A stretch of 64,000 nt of DNA from J014 sp964486055. GTDB lineage: Bacteria; Acidobacteriota; Blastocatellia; Pyrinomonadales; Pyrinomonadaceae. The DNA is taken from positions 62,001-126,000 of the forward strand of contig CAZALE010000005.1 in the NCBI GenBank assembly GCA_964486055.1. Direction: 5' to 3'. Shown here one piece after another: positions 16,772-24,367 of this stretch (position 1 is its first letter; each line of letters begins with the position of its first letter). The notes under the pieces were generated by a model. It saw only the letters and a list, made by a program, of their open reading frames with translations. It searched no databases and was not told the origin of the DNA. Position numbers and translations under genes: made by a program.

Positions 16772-18430
16772 ATGGAGAAAGTTCAAATAATACCACTTGG
16801 CGGCGTAGGCGAATTCGGCATGAACTGCATGGGAATTCGCTATTCTGAGGAGATGATCTTAATTGATGCAGGCATGGGATTCCCAGAGGAAACGCCATTT
16901 GGAGTGGATTTCTCAATCCCTGATTTTGGCTTTCTACAAGAATATCGGAATGAACTTAAGGCACTGATCTTAACTCATGGACATGAGGATCACATCGGAG
17001 CACTGCCTTTTTTGCTTGAGAAATTTCCAATACCCGTTTATGGCTCCAGATTTACCTTAGCTTTGGCGGAAAAACGTCTACAAGAAAAAAATATTCTCGA
17101 TAAGGCTGATTTACGAATGGTTGAGCCTAATGATTTGGTGGAGATCGGCAGCTTCAAAATAGAATTTCTACATGCCTCACACTCTTTGGTGGATTGCTTT
17201 TCTTTAGCGATTCAAACTCCTGTCGGAGTCATAATTCACAGCGGTGATTACAAAATTGATGAAACGCCTGTGATCGGTAGGCCTTATGACCTCGTTACGC
17301 TCAAAAAATACGGTGACGCGGGTGTATTAGCGTTACTCTCGGATTCTACGAATGCAACTGTCCCAGGCAGGACTCCATCAGAGAGAGCCGTAATACCGGC
17401 TCTCAGGGAAATCTTCGCTCAAGCTGAAGGTCGAATAATAATTTCTACCTTTTCATCCTCTATTCACAGAATTCAGATAATCTTCCAGCTTGCGCATGAG
17501 TTTGGCAAGAAGGTTTGCGTTTTAGGGCGTTCTATGCAAACTAACGTAGAAATTGCAGAGAGACTCGGGCTTTTACAAATTCCTTACGAGACTTTGATTA
17601 GCATCAGCGAGTCGCGTAGCTTATATGATGATGAGATCGTATACCTGGTGACCGGCTCTCAAGGGGAGACTCGGGCAGTTCTCTGGCAAATGGCGACTGC
17701 TAATTATAAGGGGCTGAAGGTTGAAAGGGGTGATACCGTAATTCTCTCTGCAAGGATAATCCCTGGAAATGAAAAGGCTATATCGCGCTTGATTGGCCAT
17801 TTGTATAAAAGAGGAGCCAACATTATCGAAGAGAAACGACGGTTGATTCATGTATCAGGGCATGCATCTCAGGAAGATATAAGAATTCTGATCGAAACTG
17901 CTAGACCGAGGTTCTTGATACCAATTCATGGTGAGCATAGAATGCTCTTTCGACAAGAGGAATTCGTCAAAAACCATCTAGGATTTGATCCAGAGAGAAT
18001 AATACTCATAGAAAATGGGGACATTTTAGAGCTCGATCACTCGAGAGCTTCCGTTATTGCTCATCGGGAGTTAGAGAAAACTTTTATTGATGAAGAGGGG
18101 GCTAGTGAAATCTGTTACGATATAGTTAGAGAACGAAAGAAATTAGCTTATGGTGGTGTAATAACAATTGTTTTAGTGATTGACAAAGAGACGAACTCAT
18201 TAAAACTAGAACCACAGATAAGCTTACAAGGCGTCGCGGGTATAAATCACAATAACGGCACAATGGAGGAGATCAAAGAACACGTCGTGAAAGTGGTTCA
18301 TAACTTGTCACAAAGTAGATCCCTAGTCAAGTCCGTTTTGATTGAGGCTCTGAATTCAGAGCTGAGGAGATTCTTTCAGCGAGAAGCTGGTTCTAAACCA
18401 ATAATCATGCCAACGATAATAGAAGTGTAA
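16772..18430 (+). CDS. rnj: Ribonuclease J
   Basis: A 552-residue metallo-beta-lactamase/beta-CASP nuclease. Zinc ligands are in HGHEDH (69-74), HSGDYK and SDSTNA. Later segments include FSSSIHRIQ, TGSQGE, and VSGHASQEDI and IPIHGEH of the beta-CASP part, followed by the usual C-terminal domain. RNase J acts as 5'-to-3' exonuclease and endonuclease in mRNA decay and 16S maturation. It starts two bases after the HerA-like gene, so the two are translationally close and surely cotranscribed. Confidence 0.95.
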   Translation: MEKVQIIPLGGVGEFGMNCMGIRYSEEMILIDAGMGFPEETPFGVDFSIPDFGFLQEYRNELKALILTHGHEDHIGALPFLLEKFPIPVYGSRFTLALAEKRLQEKNILDKADLRMVEPNDLVEIGSFKIEFLHASHSLVDCFSLAIQTPVGVIIHSGDYKIDETPVIGRPYDLVTLKKYGDAGVLALLSDSTNATVPGRTPSERAVIPALREIFAQAEGRIIISTFSSSIHRIQIIFQLAHEFGKKVCVLGRSMQTNVEIAERLGLLQIPYETLISISESRSLYDDEIVYLVTGSQGETRAVLWQMATANYKGLKVERGDTVILSARIIPGNEKAISRLIGHLYKRGANIIEEKRRLIHVSGHASQEDIRILIETARPRFLIPIHGEHRMLFRQEEFVKNHLGFDPERIILIENGDILELDHSRASVIAHRELEKTFIDEEGASEICYDIVRERKKLAYGGVITIVLVIDKETNSLKLEPQISLQGVAGINHNNGTMEEIKEHVVKVVHNLSQSRSLVKSVLIEALNSELRRFFQREAGSKPIIMPTIIEV

Positions 18431-18541
18431 TAATAATCGTGCTGCAGACCTACAATCGAGCCACTCACTCAAGGCAGATCTGCTATTGAACTCTAGAAAG
18501 ATTTAAAAGCATTTCATAGATCCTCAGTGGTCAAGTGGTAG

Positions 18542-18916
18542 TTATTTATCTTTATCAGTCCGCTTTAAATTGCGTATGTACTTTACAAGTGAGTTTATTT
18601 GATCCTCGCTCAGCTTGTTTTCAAAAGATGGCATAGAACCTGGCCCTTCTTTTATCGCATCTGCTATATCCTGATCACTTACCTTCTCTTGCCATTTTTT
18701 GTCAGTTAAATCGCGAGCTTTTAATAGCTTCCCACGAAAATTTCTGGCTTTTCCGTCGCTTCCATGACATTTCGCACAATGCATTTTAAATAGTTGCGCA
18801 GCGTCCTTTTGGTTTTCAGAGGCAAGCTGCCTCGAGCGATAAGCTAGAGACTCAAGACCAAAAAGCGATACGAACAATATGCAGACCACTAGAATTGATA
18901 ACTTAAGTGAATACAT
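18542..18916 (-). CDS. Small exported c-type cytochrome
   Basis: A 124-residue protein with a signal peptide or membrane anchor (SILVVCILFVSLFG) and one class I cytochrome c domain. The haem motif is CAKCH (Cys47, Cys50, His51) and the likely axial methionine is Met95 in SMPSF. The end SLVKYIRNLK is the usual C-terminal helix. It would carry electrons in the periplasm; the partner is unknown because no oxidase or reductase is nearby. The start has GAGGAGAT upstream. Confidence 0.9.
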   Translation of the reverse strand: MYSLKLSILVVCILFVSLFGLESLAYRSRQLASENQKDAAQLFKMHCAKCHGSDGKARNFRGKLLKARDLTDKKWQEKVSDQDIADAIKEGPGSMPSFENKLSEDQINSLVKYIRNLKRTDKDK

Positions 18917-19274
18917 TTTTCATCTCCTCTCGGTCTTAATCTTTAATTCTCTAATTGGTAATTTTAGAACTTTCTGTTTACCAATGCCTGAAAAACAGAT
19001 GAAACTTTTAATTTTGTTCAAGCATTTTTCTGGATGAGTTAAGTGAGTTGATTCGAGCCAGTAAGGGTAGTTTTATGTAAATTCTCAGCTAAGATCTCTT
19101 CGCTCTATCATGCCTAGCTTAAAATAGAGTCAACATCGCAAATTTTAATGATGTAGTGCGCGCTGTTTACTATTCTGGCCGGAGCCTTGAGTATTTGCTT
19201 GCACTATGTAAGAATCAGCTTATAAAGCGATCAATGTATAGTTCTGGAAATTTTTAAATTAGAGGATCTCCCCA
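18917..19274. other. Intergenic stretch between divergent genes
   Basis: About 360 AT-rich bases between the cytochrome c gene (minus) and the OB-fold gene (plus). It presumably holds both promoters; I see no strong -35/-10 pair, repeat or RNA-like structure. Confidence 0.4.
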
Positions 19275-19697
19275 ATGAATTTAAAATTGACTTTTCTATT
19301 TGCACTAATGATTGTATTTTTTGGCCTAGTCTTTTCGGCTGATTTCTTAAGCACATTTGCGGATGAGAAAAAACCGATTTCTCCTGTAGAAGCCATAAGG
19401 CAGATTGGCAAGCCGAGTGTGATAGTGCAGATGAAAGTGAAGAAGGCAAAAGATAGGCTCAGTAATCGTGGCATTGTATATTTGGACTCTGAAGAGGATT
19501 TTAATGATCCTAATAATCTTGGAATTGCAATATCGGCCCAGGCAGCTGAAAAATATAAACAAAAGGGTATAAGCAATTTAGCTGATTACTTTCAGGGCAA
19601 GGTTATAAGAGTCAGTGGTTGTGTGATGAGATTTGAAAGTAGGCCTTATTTACCGGTATTCGATCCCCAGCAAATAAAAATCGTTAAGGAGGAGTAG
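19275..19697 (+). CDS. Secreted OB-fold-like protein
   Basis: A 140-residue protein with a signal peptide (LFALMIVFFGLVFSADFLSTFA). The mature part follows a pattern familiar from exported OB-fold proteins of Planctomycetes and other phyla: SPVEAIRQIGKPSVIVQMKV, a VYLDSEEDF segment, then YFQGKVIRVSGCV and a final QIKIV strand. Function is not known for this family. It has a GAGGATC ribosome-binding site and ends five bases before the M20D peptidase gene, so the two exported proteins form a likely operon. Confidence 0.65.
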   Translation: MNLKLTFLFALMIVFFGLVFSADFLSTFADEKKPISPVEAIRQIGKPSVIVQMKVKKAKDRLSNRGIVYLDSEEDFNDPNNLGIAISAQAAEKYKQKGISNLADYFQGKVIRVSGCVMRFESRPYLPVFDPQQIKIVKEE

Positions 19698-19702
19698 AAA
19701 AG

Positions 19703-21010
19703 ATGTCCAAAATATTCGCTTTGATAATTGCAAGTTTTTTGTTTACGCATCAAGTCTTGCCTATTGATTTGAGCGAGGAGATTAACAAAGCTGTAGAGAA
19801 AATAATGCCGAAAGTCATAGAATGGCGCAGGCATATTCATCAATATCCTGAGCTCTCCAATAGAGAATATAAAACTGCGAAATTTGTAGAGGAACATTTG
19901 CGTCGATTGGGATTAGAAATCAGGACTGGTATAGCTCATACCGGTGTGATAGGAATTTTACGAGGAGGTCAACCTGGTCCCACTATTGGATTACGAGCGG
20001 ATATGGATGCTTTGCCTGTTAAGGAGCGAGTTAATCTTCCGTTTGCATCCAAGGAAACCGCAGAGTATAACGGTCAGATAGTCCCAGTAATGCATGCTTG
20101 TGGACATGATACGCATGTTGCAATTCTCTTAGGCACCGCCGAGGTTCTTTCAAGCATGAGGGATAAAATAAAGGGGACTATAGTTTTTATCTTTCAGCCG
20201 GCCGAGGAGGGAGCGCCGGTAGGTGAAGAGGGTGGAGCAGCTTTAATGGTCAAACAAGGTGTTATGGATAATCCTAAAATTGACGCAATTTTCGGACTGC
20301 ATATTAACTCGCAAACTGAGATTGGCAAGATAAAGTACAAGTCTGGTGCTGTAATGGCTTCATCTGATTGGTTTTGGATTAAAGTAAAAGGTAAACAGAC
20401 TCATGGCTCTCAACCATGGAACGGTATAGATCCGATTGCAGTGGCTTCACAGATAATCAATGGTTTACAGATGATAGTCTCCAGACAATCAGAACTTACT
20501 AAAGCACCAGTCGTGATAACCGTCGGTAAGATAAACGCTGGAATTAGGGAGAACATTATTCCTGAGGAGTTGACCATGTCGGGAACCATAAGAACTCTAG
20601 ATTCCCAGATGCAGAAGGATGTCCATGAAAAAATCCGTCTAACTGCCACGAAAATAGCCGAAAGCTTTGGCGCTACCGCTGAAGTTTCAATTGAAACCAA
20701 AACACTTGTAACTTACAATCCACCTGATTTAGTACAGAAAGTTTTGCCATCGCTTGAAAAAGCAGCGGGTAAGGAAAACGTGGTTGAAACGGAGTGGACA
20801 ACAGGTGCTGAGGATTTTTCTTTTTACGGCACTAAGGCTCCTGCATTCTTTTTCTTCATAGGAGGCATGCCGAAAGGACAAGATCCGAAAAAGGCACCAG
20901 CACATCATACACCAGATTTTTACATAGATGATTCTCGGCTCGATGTTGGAATAAAAGCCTTCTGCAACATAGTCTTCGATATGGCACAACAACTCAAACC
21001 GCAGAACTGA
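19703..21010 (+). CDS. Exported M20D-family amidohydrolase
   Basis: A 435-residue metallopeptidase of the M20D group (hippurate/IAA-amino-acid hydrolase type), with a hydrophobic signal sequence at the N-terminus. Family motifs are WRRHIHQYPELS, GLRADMDALP, MHACGHDTH (metal-binding His/Cys site), FQPAEEG, the HGSQPWNGIDP dimerisation region, and GAEDFSFY near the C-terminus. These enzymes hydrolyse N-acyl amino acids or small amide conjugates. The preceding gene's last codons supply the GGAGG ribosome-binding site. Exact substrate unknown. Confidence 0.92.
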   Translation: MSKIFALIIASFLFTHQVLPIDLSEEINKAVEKIMPKVIEWRRHIHQYPELSNREYKTAKFVEEHLRRLGLEIRTGIAHTGVIGILRGGQPGPTIGLRADMDALPVKERVNLPFASKETAEYNGQIVPVMHACGHDTHVAILLGTAEVLSSMRDKIKGTIVFIFQPAEEGAPVGEEGGAALMVKQGVMDNPKIDAIFGLHINSQTEIGKIKYKSGAVMASSDWFWIKVKGKQTHGSQPWNGIDPIAVASQIINGLQMIVSRQSELTKAPVVITVGKINAGIRENIIPEELTMSGTIRTLDSQMQKDVHEKIRLTATKIAESFGATAEVSIETKTLVTYNPPDLVQKVLPSLEKAAGKENVVETEWTTGAEDFSFYGTKAPAFFFFIGGMPKGQDPKKAPAHHTPDFYIDDSRLDVGIKAFCNIVFDMAQQLKPQN

Positions 21011-21181
21011 GAATTTAATTACTTTTTTGAAGTTCAATTATTAAAAAGCTCTGGCAGGGGGGAGCGTGCTCGGCTTACTAATTGGCGTAAATATAAAATT
21101 AGAGTGAGCTTTCTCGTCACAGTGCTTAAAGAAATGCTAAACTGAAATCACAAAAACTACAATAATGGAGGAGCAAAAGTA

Positions 21182-21874
21182 ATGAGGAGAAGAGAAGCCA
21201 TAACTTCCATGTTAGCCATAGGAGCTGGTGTTTTAACTGCTGGTTCTGCTTTTTTTAATGCAGAGGCCCAAAGCTCTACGTCATCACCTTATAAATTCAC
21301 AACTTATACACCATTGACCTACAATTTTGACGGTCTAAAAGGTCTAGATAAGGAGATGCTCGAACAGCATTATACGCTTTACAAAGGTTACGTGACTAAT
21401 GTTAACAAGGCCCAATCCGTGATGATGGAGATGCTCTCGGCGGGAAAAGCAGATACAACAGAATTTTCTGAGGTGCGACGCCGTATCAGCTTTGAATATG
21501 CTGGTATGAGATTGCATGAATATTATTTTGAGATGTTAAAACCCGATGGATCTGCAATTGATGAAAAACTTAAAAAAGCTGTATCGGCATTTTGGGGAAC
21601 ATGGGAGAACTGGGTTGCTGATATAACCAGAACCGCAATGATGAGAGGTATTGGTTGGGCAATTCTCTATTATGATCCGGTCAGCAAGGGGCTACAGAAT
21701 TTTTGGATAGATGATCATGAAAACGGTAATCCACCCGGTTTTCAGCCTGTATTTGTGCTAGACGTCTGGGAACATGCATACGTAAAACAATTCGGATCGA
21801 CTGGTCGCAGGGCCTACATTGATGCGTTGATGAAAAATGTTGATTGGTCCGTCGTAGCTAAAAGATTACCCTAA
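21182..21874 (+). CDS. Exported Fe/Mn-type superoxide dismutase homologue
   Basis: A 230-residue protein with a Tat-like N-terminus (RRREAITSM, then a hydrophobic stretch) and a divergent SodFM domain. The four expected metal ligands are present: His63 (EQHY), His112 (LHEYYF), Asp194 and His198 (DVWEHAY). The outer-sphere position four residues before His112 is Gly108, and a histidine, His179 (DDHENG), stands where Mn enzymes have Gln. That His pattern is known from some SOD subgroups. The HxxxH/Tyr gate region after His63 is one residue shorter than in the standard enzymes. It probably detoxifies superoxide in the periplasm; activity and metal are unproven. The ribosome-binding site is GGAGGAG. 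Confidence 0.8.
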   Translation: MRRREAITSMLAIGAGVLTAGSAFFNAEAQSSTSSPYKFTTYTPLTYNFDGLKGLDKEMLEQHYTLYKGYVTNVNKAQSVMMEMLSAGKADTTEFSEVRRRISFEYAGMRLHEYYFEMLKPDGSAIDEKLKKAVSAFWGTWENWVADITRTAMMRGIGWAILYYDPVSKGLQNFWIDDHENGNPPGFQPVFVLDVWEHAYVKQFGSTGRRAYIDALMKNVDWSVVAKRLP

Positions 21875-22118
21875 AGATTGTGAAGCAATCATTAATGTAA
21901 CTTGCTGAGGTAGATTCTTACTTGACTTCAAGGGGATACGTGTACAAATTTCGTGTTCAAGAAGGTTAGTAGATTAAGGATCCGGGTCATTGCTAATACG
22001 AGTTAATCGAATCATTTTTTATCTTTTAGTGTCTGGATCCAAAATTTTCTGCAACTTTTCATTTTTAGTTAGAATCTCTAGCACTGCGGAAGTCTATTAA
22101 GCGAGAGGAGATGAAAAA

Positions 22119-22481
22119 ATGAAAAAAGCATTCGGAACATCGTTAATTCTTTCTTCATTGCTGTTTTTAGCAGCTTGTCCCACGAGAACTAGCATAGGGG
22201 AAATAACCGCTAACCCCTCGAGGTTCGAAGGGAAGGAAGTGGTTGTTGCAGGGAACGTAGAAAATAGCTTCGGTGTATCTGCGTCTATTTTTAAAGGTGC
22301 CAGTGGCGGGGTATATAAGCTAAATGACGGGACGGGAGATATATGGGTCTTGGCTAAGGAAGGAGTTCCTGCTAAAGGCGCAAAGGTTGGCGTCAAAGGT
22401 AAGATACAAACCGGAATCACAATAAACGGCAAAAATTATGGTCTTGCACTCGTAGAGGAAGATCGAAAATTCAAAAGATAG
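22119..22481 (+). CDS. OB-fold lipoprotein
   Basis: A 120-residue lipoprotein: basic start, hydrophobic core and the lipobox LAAC. The mature part, beginning ITANPSRFEGKEVVVAGNV and containing GGVYKLNDGTGDIWVL and GVKGKI, is a small beta-barrel of the OB-fold type seen in many exported proteins of unknown function. The ribosome-binding site GAGAGGAG is strong. It is monocistronic and followed by a terminator. Confidence 0.75.
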   Translation: MKKAFGTSLILSSLLFLAACPTRTSIGEITANPSRFEGKEVVVAGNVENSFGVSASIFKGASGGVYKLNDGTGDIWVLAKEGVPAKGAKVGVKGKIQTGITINGKNYGLALVEEDRKFKR

Positions 22482-22510
22482 AGTAAAGTTTTAGACAATT
22501 AAGGCCCGAA

Positions 22511-22540
22511 AAGAAGGCGCTTTGAGGCGCCTTCTTTATT
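22511..22540. terminator. Bidirectional intrinsic terminator
   Basis: AAGAAGGCGC (22511-22520) pairs perfectly with GCGCCTTCTT (22527-22536) around TTTGAG. The stem ends in T runs on both strands, fitting termination of the OB-fold lipoprotein gene (plus) and the fad operon (minus). Confidence 0.85.
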
Positions 22541-22590
22541 ATCAGAAAACTTTGCGTTTCGTCGCGATTTATATCAGGTAAGGACTCAAT

Positions 22591-23769
22591 TTATATTTTT
22601 TCAAATATTCCAGCTGCTCCCATCCCGCCACCTACACACATTGTTACCATTCCATATCTAGCATTTCGACGATGCATTTCCATTAAAAGTGTCGCGGTTA
22701 ATTTAGCCCCTGTGCAGCCGAGTGGGTGCCCCAACGCTATCGCTCCACCATTTACATTTATTCGCTCAGGGTTCAATTCTAGTAGTTTGATGACTGCCAG
22801 GCTTTGAACAGCAAAAGCCTCATTCAATTCAATCAAATCTATATCATCCAGTTTGAGACTTGCTAATTTTAGAGCTTTAGGGATTGCGAAAACAGGGCCG
22901 ACACCCATTTCTTCAGGCAAGCATCCAGCCGTCGCGTAGGAAACAAATCTGGCTAGCGGCTTAAGGCCGAGTTTTTCAGCTTTTTCAGCCGACATTATCA
23001 CGCATGCAGCTGCACCGTCAGACATCTGTGATGAGTTGCCAGCAGTCACAGTGCCTTTAGCATGAAATACGGGTTTTAGCTTAGCTAAACTTTCCATCGA
23101 CGTATCGTAGCGAACCCCTTCGTCGGTATCGAATATAACTTCTTTTCTTCTCACTCGCCCTTTTTCATCCAGTTCATCGACGAATACCTTTATTGGTACA
23201 ATCTCATCCTTAAATTTTCCCGCTTGAATTGCAGATGCTGCCTTTTGATGTGATCTTAGAGAGAATTCGTCAGCCTGTTCTCGGCTTATAGCATATTTGC
23301 GTGCTAGGTTCTCTGCGGTTAATCCCATGTTCAAGTAATAATCAGGGTATGTTTCGACGAGGGTTGGGTTAGGTCTGAATGTATTTCCTCCCATAGGTAT
23401 CATCGACATCGTTTCTAGGCCACCGGCCACTATAACGTCAGCAGCACCTGTTCGTATCCGATCTGCAGCAATCGCTATTGTCTGAAGACCAGATGAGCAG
23501 TAGCGATTAACTGTCATGGCAGACGTTTCAACTGGTAGACCCGCCAATATTGCTGCAGTTCTAGCAACATTCATCCCTTGTTGTGCCTCTGGAAATGCAC
23601 ATCCCATTATTACATCGTCAATCTCACGCGGATCTAAGCCACTTACTCGATTAACTGCTTCTTTTATTGCAGCCGCCGCTAAGTCGTCGGGACGCGTATT
23701 TCTCAAAGTACCTTTTGGGGCTTTGCCCACTGCAGTTCTTACAGCCGATACTATAACTGCTTCTTTCAT
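22591..23769 (-). CDS. fadA: Acetyl-CoA acyltransferase (3-ketoacyl-CoA thiolase)
   Basis: A 392-residue thiolase that splits 3-ketoacyl-CoA into acetyl-CoA and a shortened acyl-CoA in beta-oxidation. Catalytic residues are visible: the nucleophilic Cys in NRYCSSGLQ, His in GGAIALGHPLG, and the second Cys in CVGGGMG, with NEAFA also conserved. Its start overlaps the end of tag by four bases, so it is the third gene of the fadN-tag-fadA operon. The gene order and control suggest the fatty-acid-degrading enzyme rather than a biosynthetic acetoacetyl-CoA thiolase. Confidence 0.93.
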   Translation of the reverse strand: MKEAVIVSAVRTAVGKAPKGTLRNTRPDDLAAAAIKEAVNRVSGLDPREIDDVIMGCAFPEAQQGMNVARTAAILAGLPVETSAMTVNRYCSSGLQTIAIAADRIRTGAADVIVAGGLETMSMIPMGGNTFRPNPTLVETYPDYYLNMGLTAENLARKYAISREQADEFSLRSHQKAASAIQAGKFKDEIVPIKVFVDELDEKGRVRRKEVIFDTDEGVRYDTSMESLAKLKPVFHAKGTVTAGNSSQMSDGAAACVIMSAEKAEKLGLKPLARFVSYATAGCLPEEMGVGPVFAIPKALKLASLKLDDIDLIELNEAFAVQSLAVIKLLELNPERINVNGGAIALGHPLGCTGAKLTATLLMEMHRRNARYGMVTMCVGGGMGAAGIFEKI

Positions 23770-24356
23770 AACTTAACTCCTTTTTGTATGTACTGGTTTA
23801 TCTGATTGTATCGAAAGCATGAAATTAAATGGTCATTAACGAGGCCACAAGCCTGCATGAAAGCATAGCAGACTGTTGGTCCAACAAAACTGAAACCTTG
23901 TTGTTTCATGTCCTTACTCATTTGTTTTGAAATCTCGGTATATGCTGGGATTTGTGAAAGCTCACCCCAGGCATTGATTATTGGTTTTTGATCGACAAAC
24001 TGCCAGATATAACTGGCAAATGAGCCGCATTTCTCAACTATGCGCAGAAATGCCCTAGCATTTTGGACAGCTGATCTGATTTTCAAAGAATTTCTTATTA
24101 TTTGTGGATTAGCTAGCAGCATTTCAATTCTTCTATCGTCATATGAAGCGATTTCATAAGGATTAAAATCATCAAACGCCTCTCTGATCGCTTCACGTTT
24201 GCTGAGTACTATTGCCCACGAAATACCGGCTTGCATCGTTTCCAGCACTAAGAGTTCGAATAGCTTTATGTCGTCGTATAAAGGAACACCCCATTCCTTA
24301 TCGTGATATTCAATTTCTAGTTTACTCTTAGCCCAATTACAGCGAATTACATCCAT
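23766..24356 (-). CDS. tag: DNA-3-methyladenine glycosylase I (Tag)
   Basis: A 196-residue helix-hairpin-helix-type glycosylase that excises 3-methyladenine. Recognised by RCNWA at the start, YHDKEWGVP, the LLVLETMQAGISW motif with its catalytic Glu region, and NDHLISCFR near the end. The conserved Cys and His residues at both ends make the zinc snap. It lies between fadN (11 bases away) and fadA (4-base overlap), an unusual place for a DNA-repair gene, and is expected to share the fatty-acid-responsive promoter. Confidence 0.93.
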   Translation of the reverse strand: MDVIRCNWAKSKLEIEYHDKEWGVPLYDDIKLFELLVLETMQAGISWAIVLSKREAIREAFDDFNPYEIASYDDRRIEMLLANPQIIRNSLKIRSAVQNARAFLRIVEKCGSFASYIWQFVDQKPIINAWGELSQIPAYTEISKQMSKDMKQQGFSFVGPTVCYAFMQACGLVNDHLISCFRYNQINQYIQKGVKL

Positions 24357-24367
24357 GTAGTACCTGA

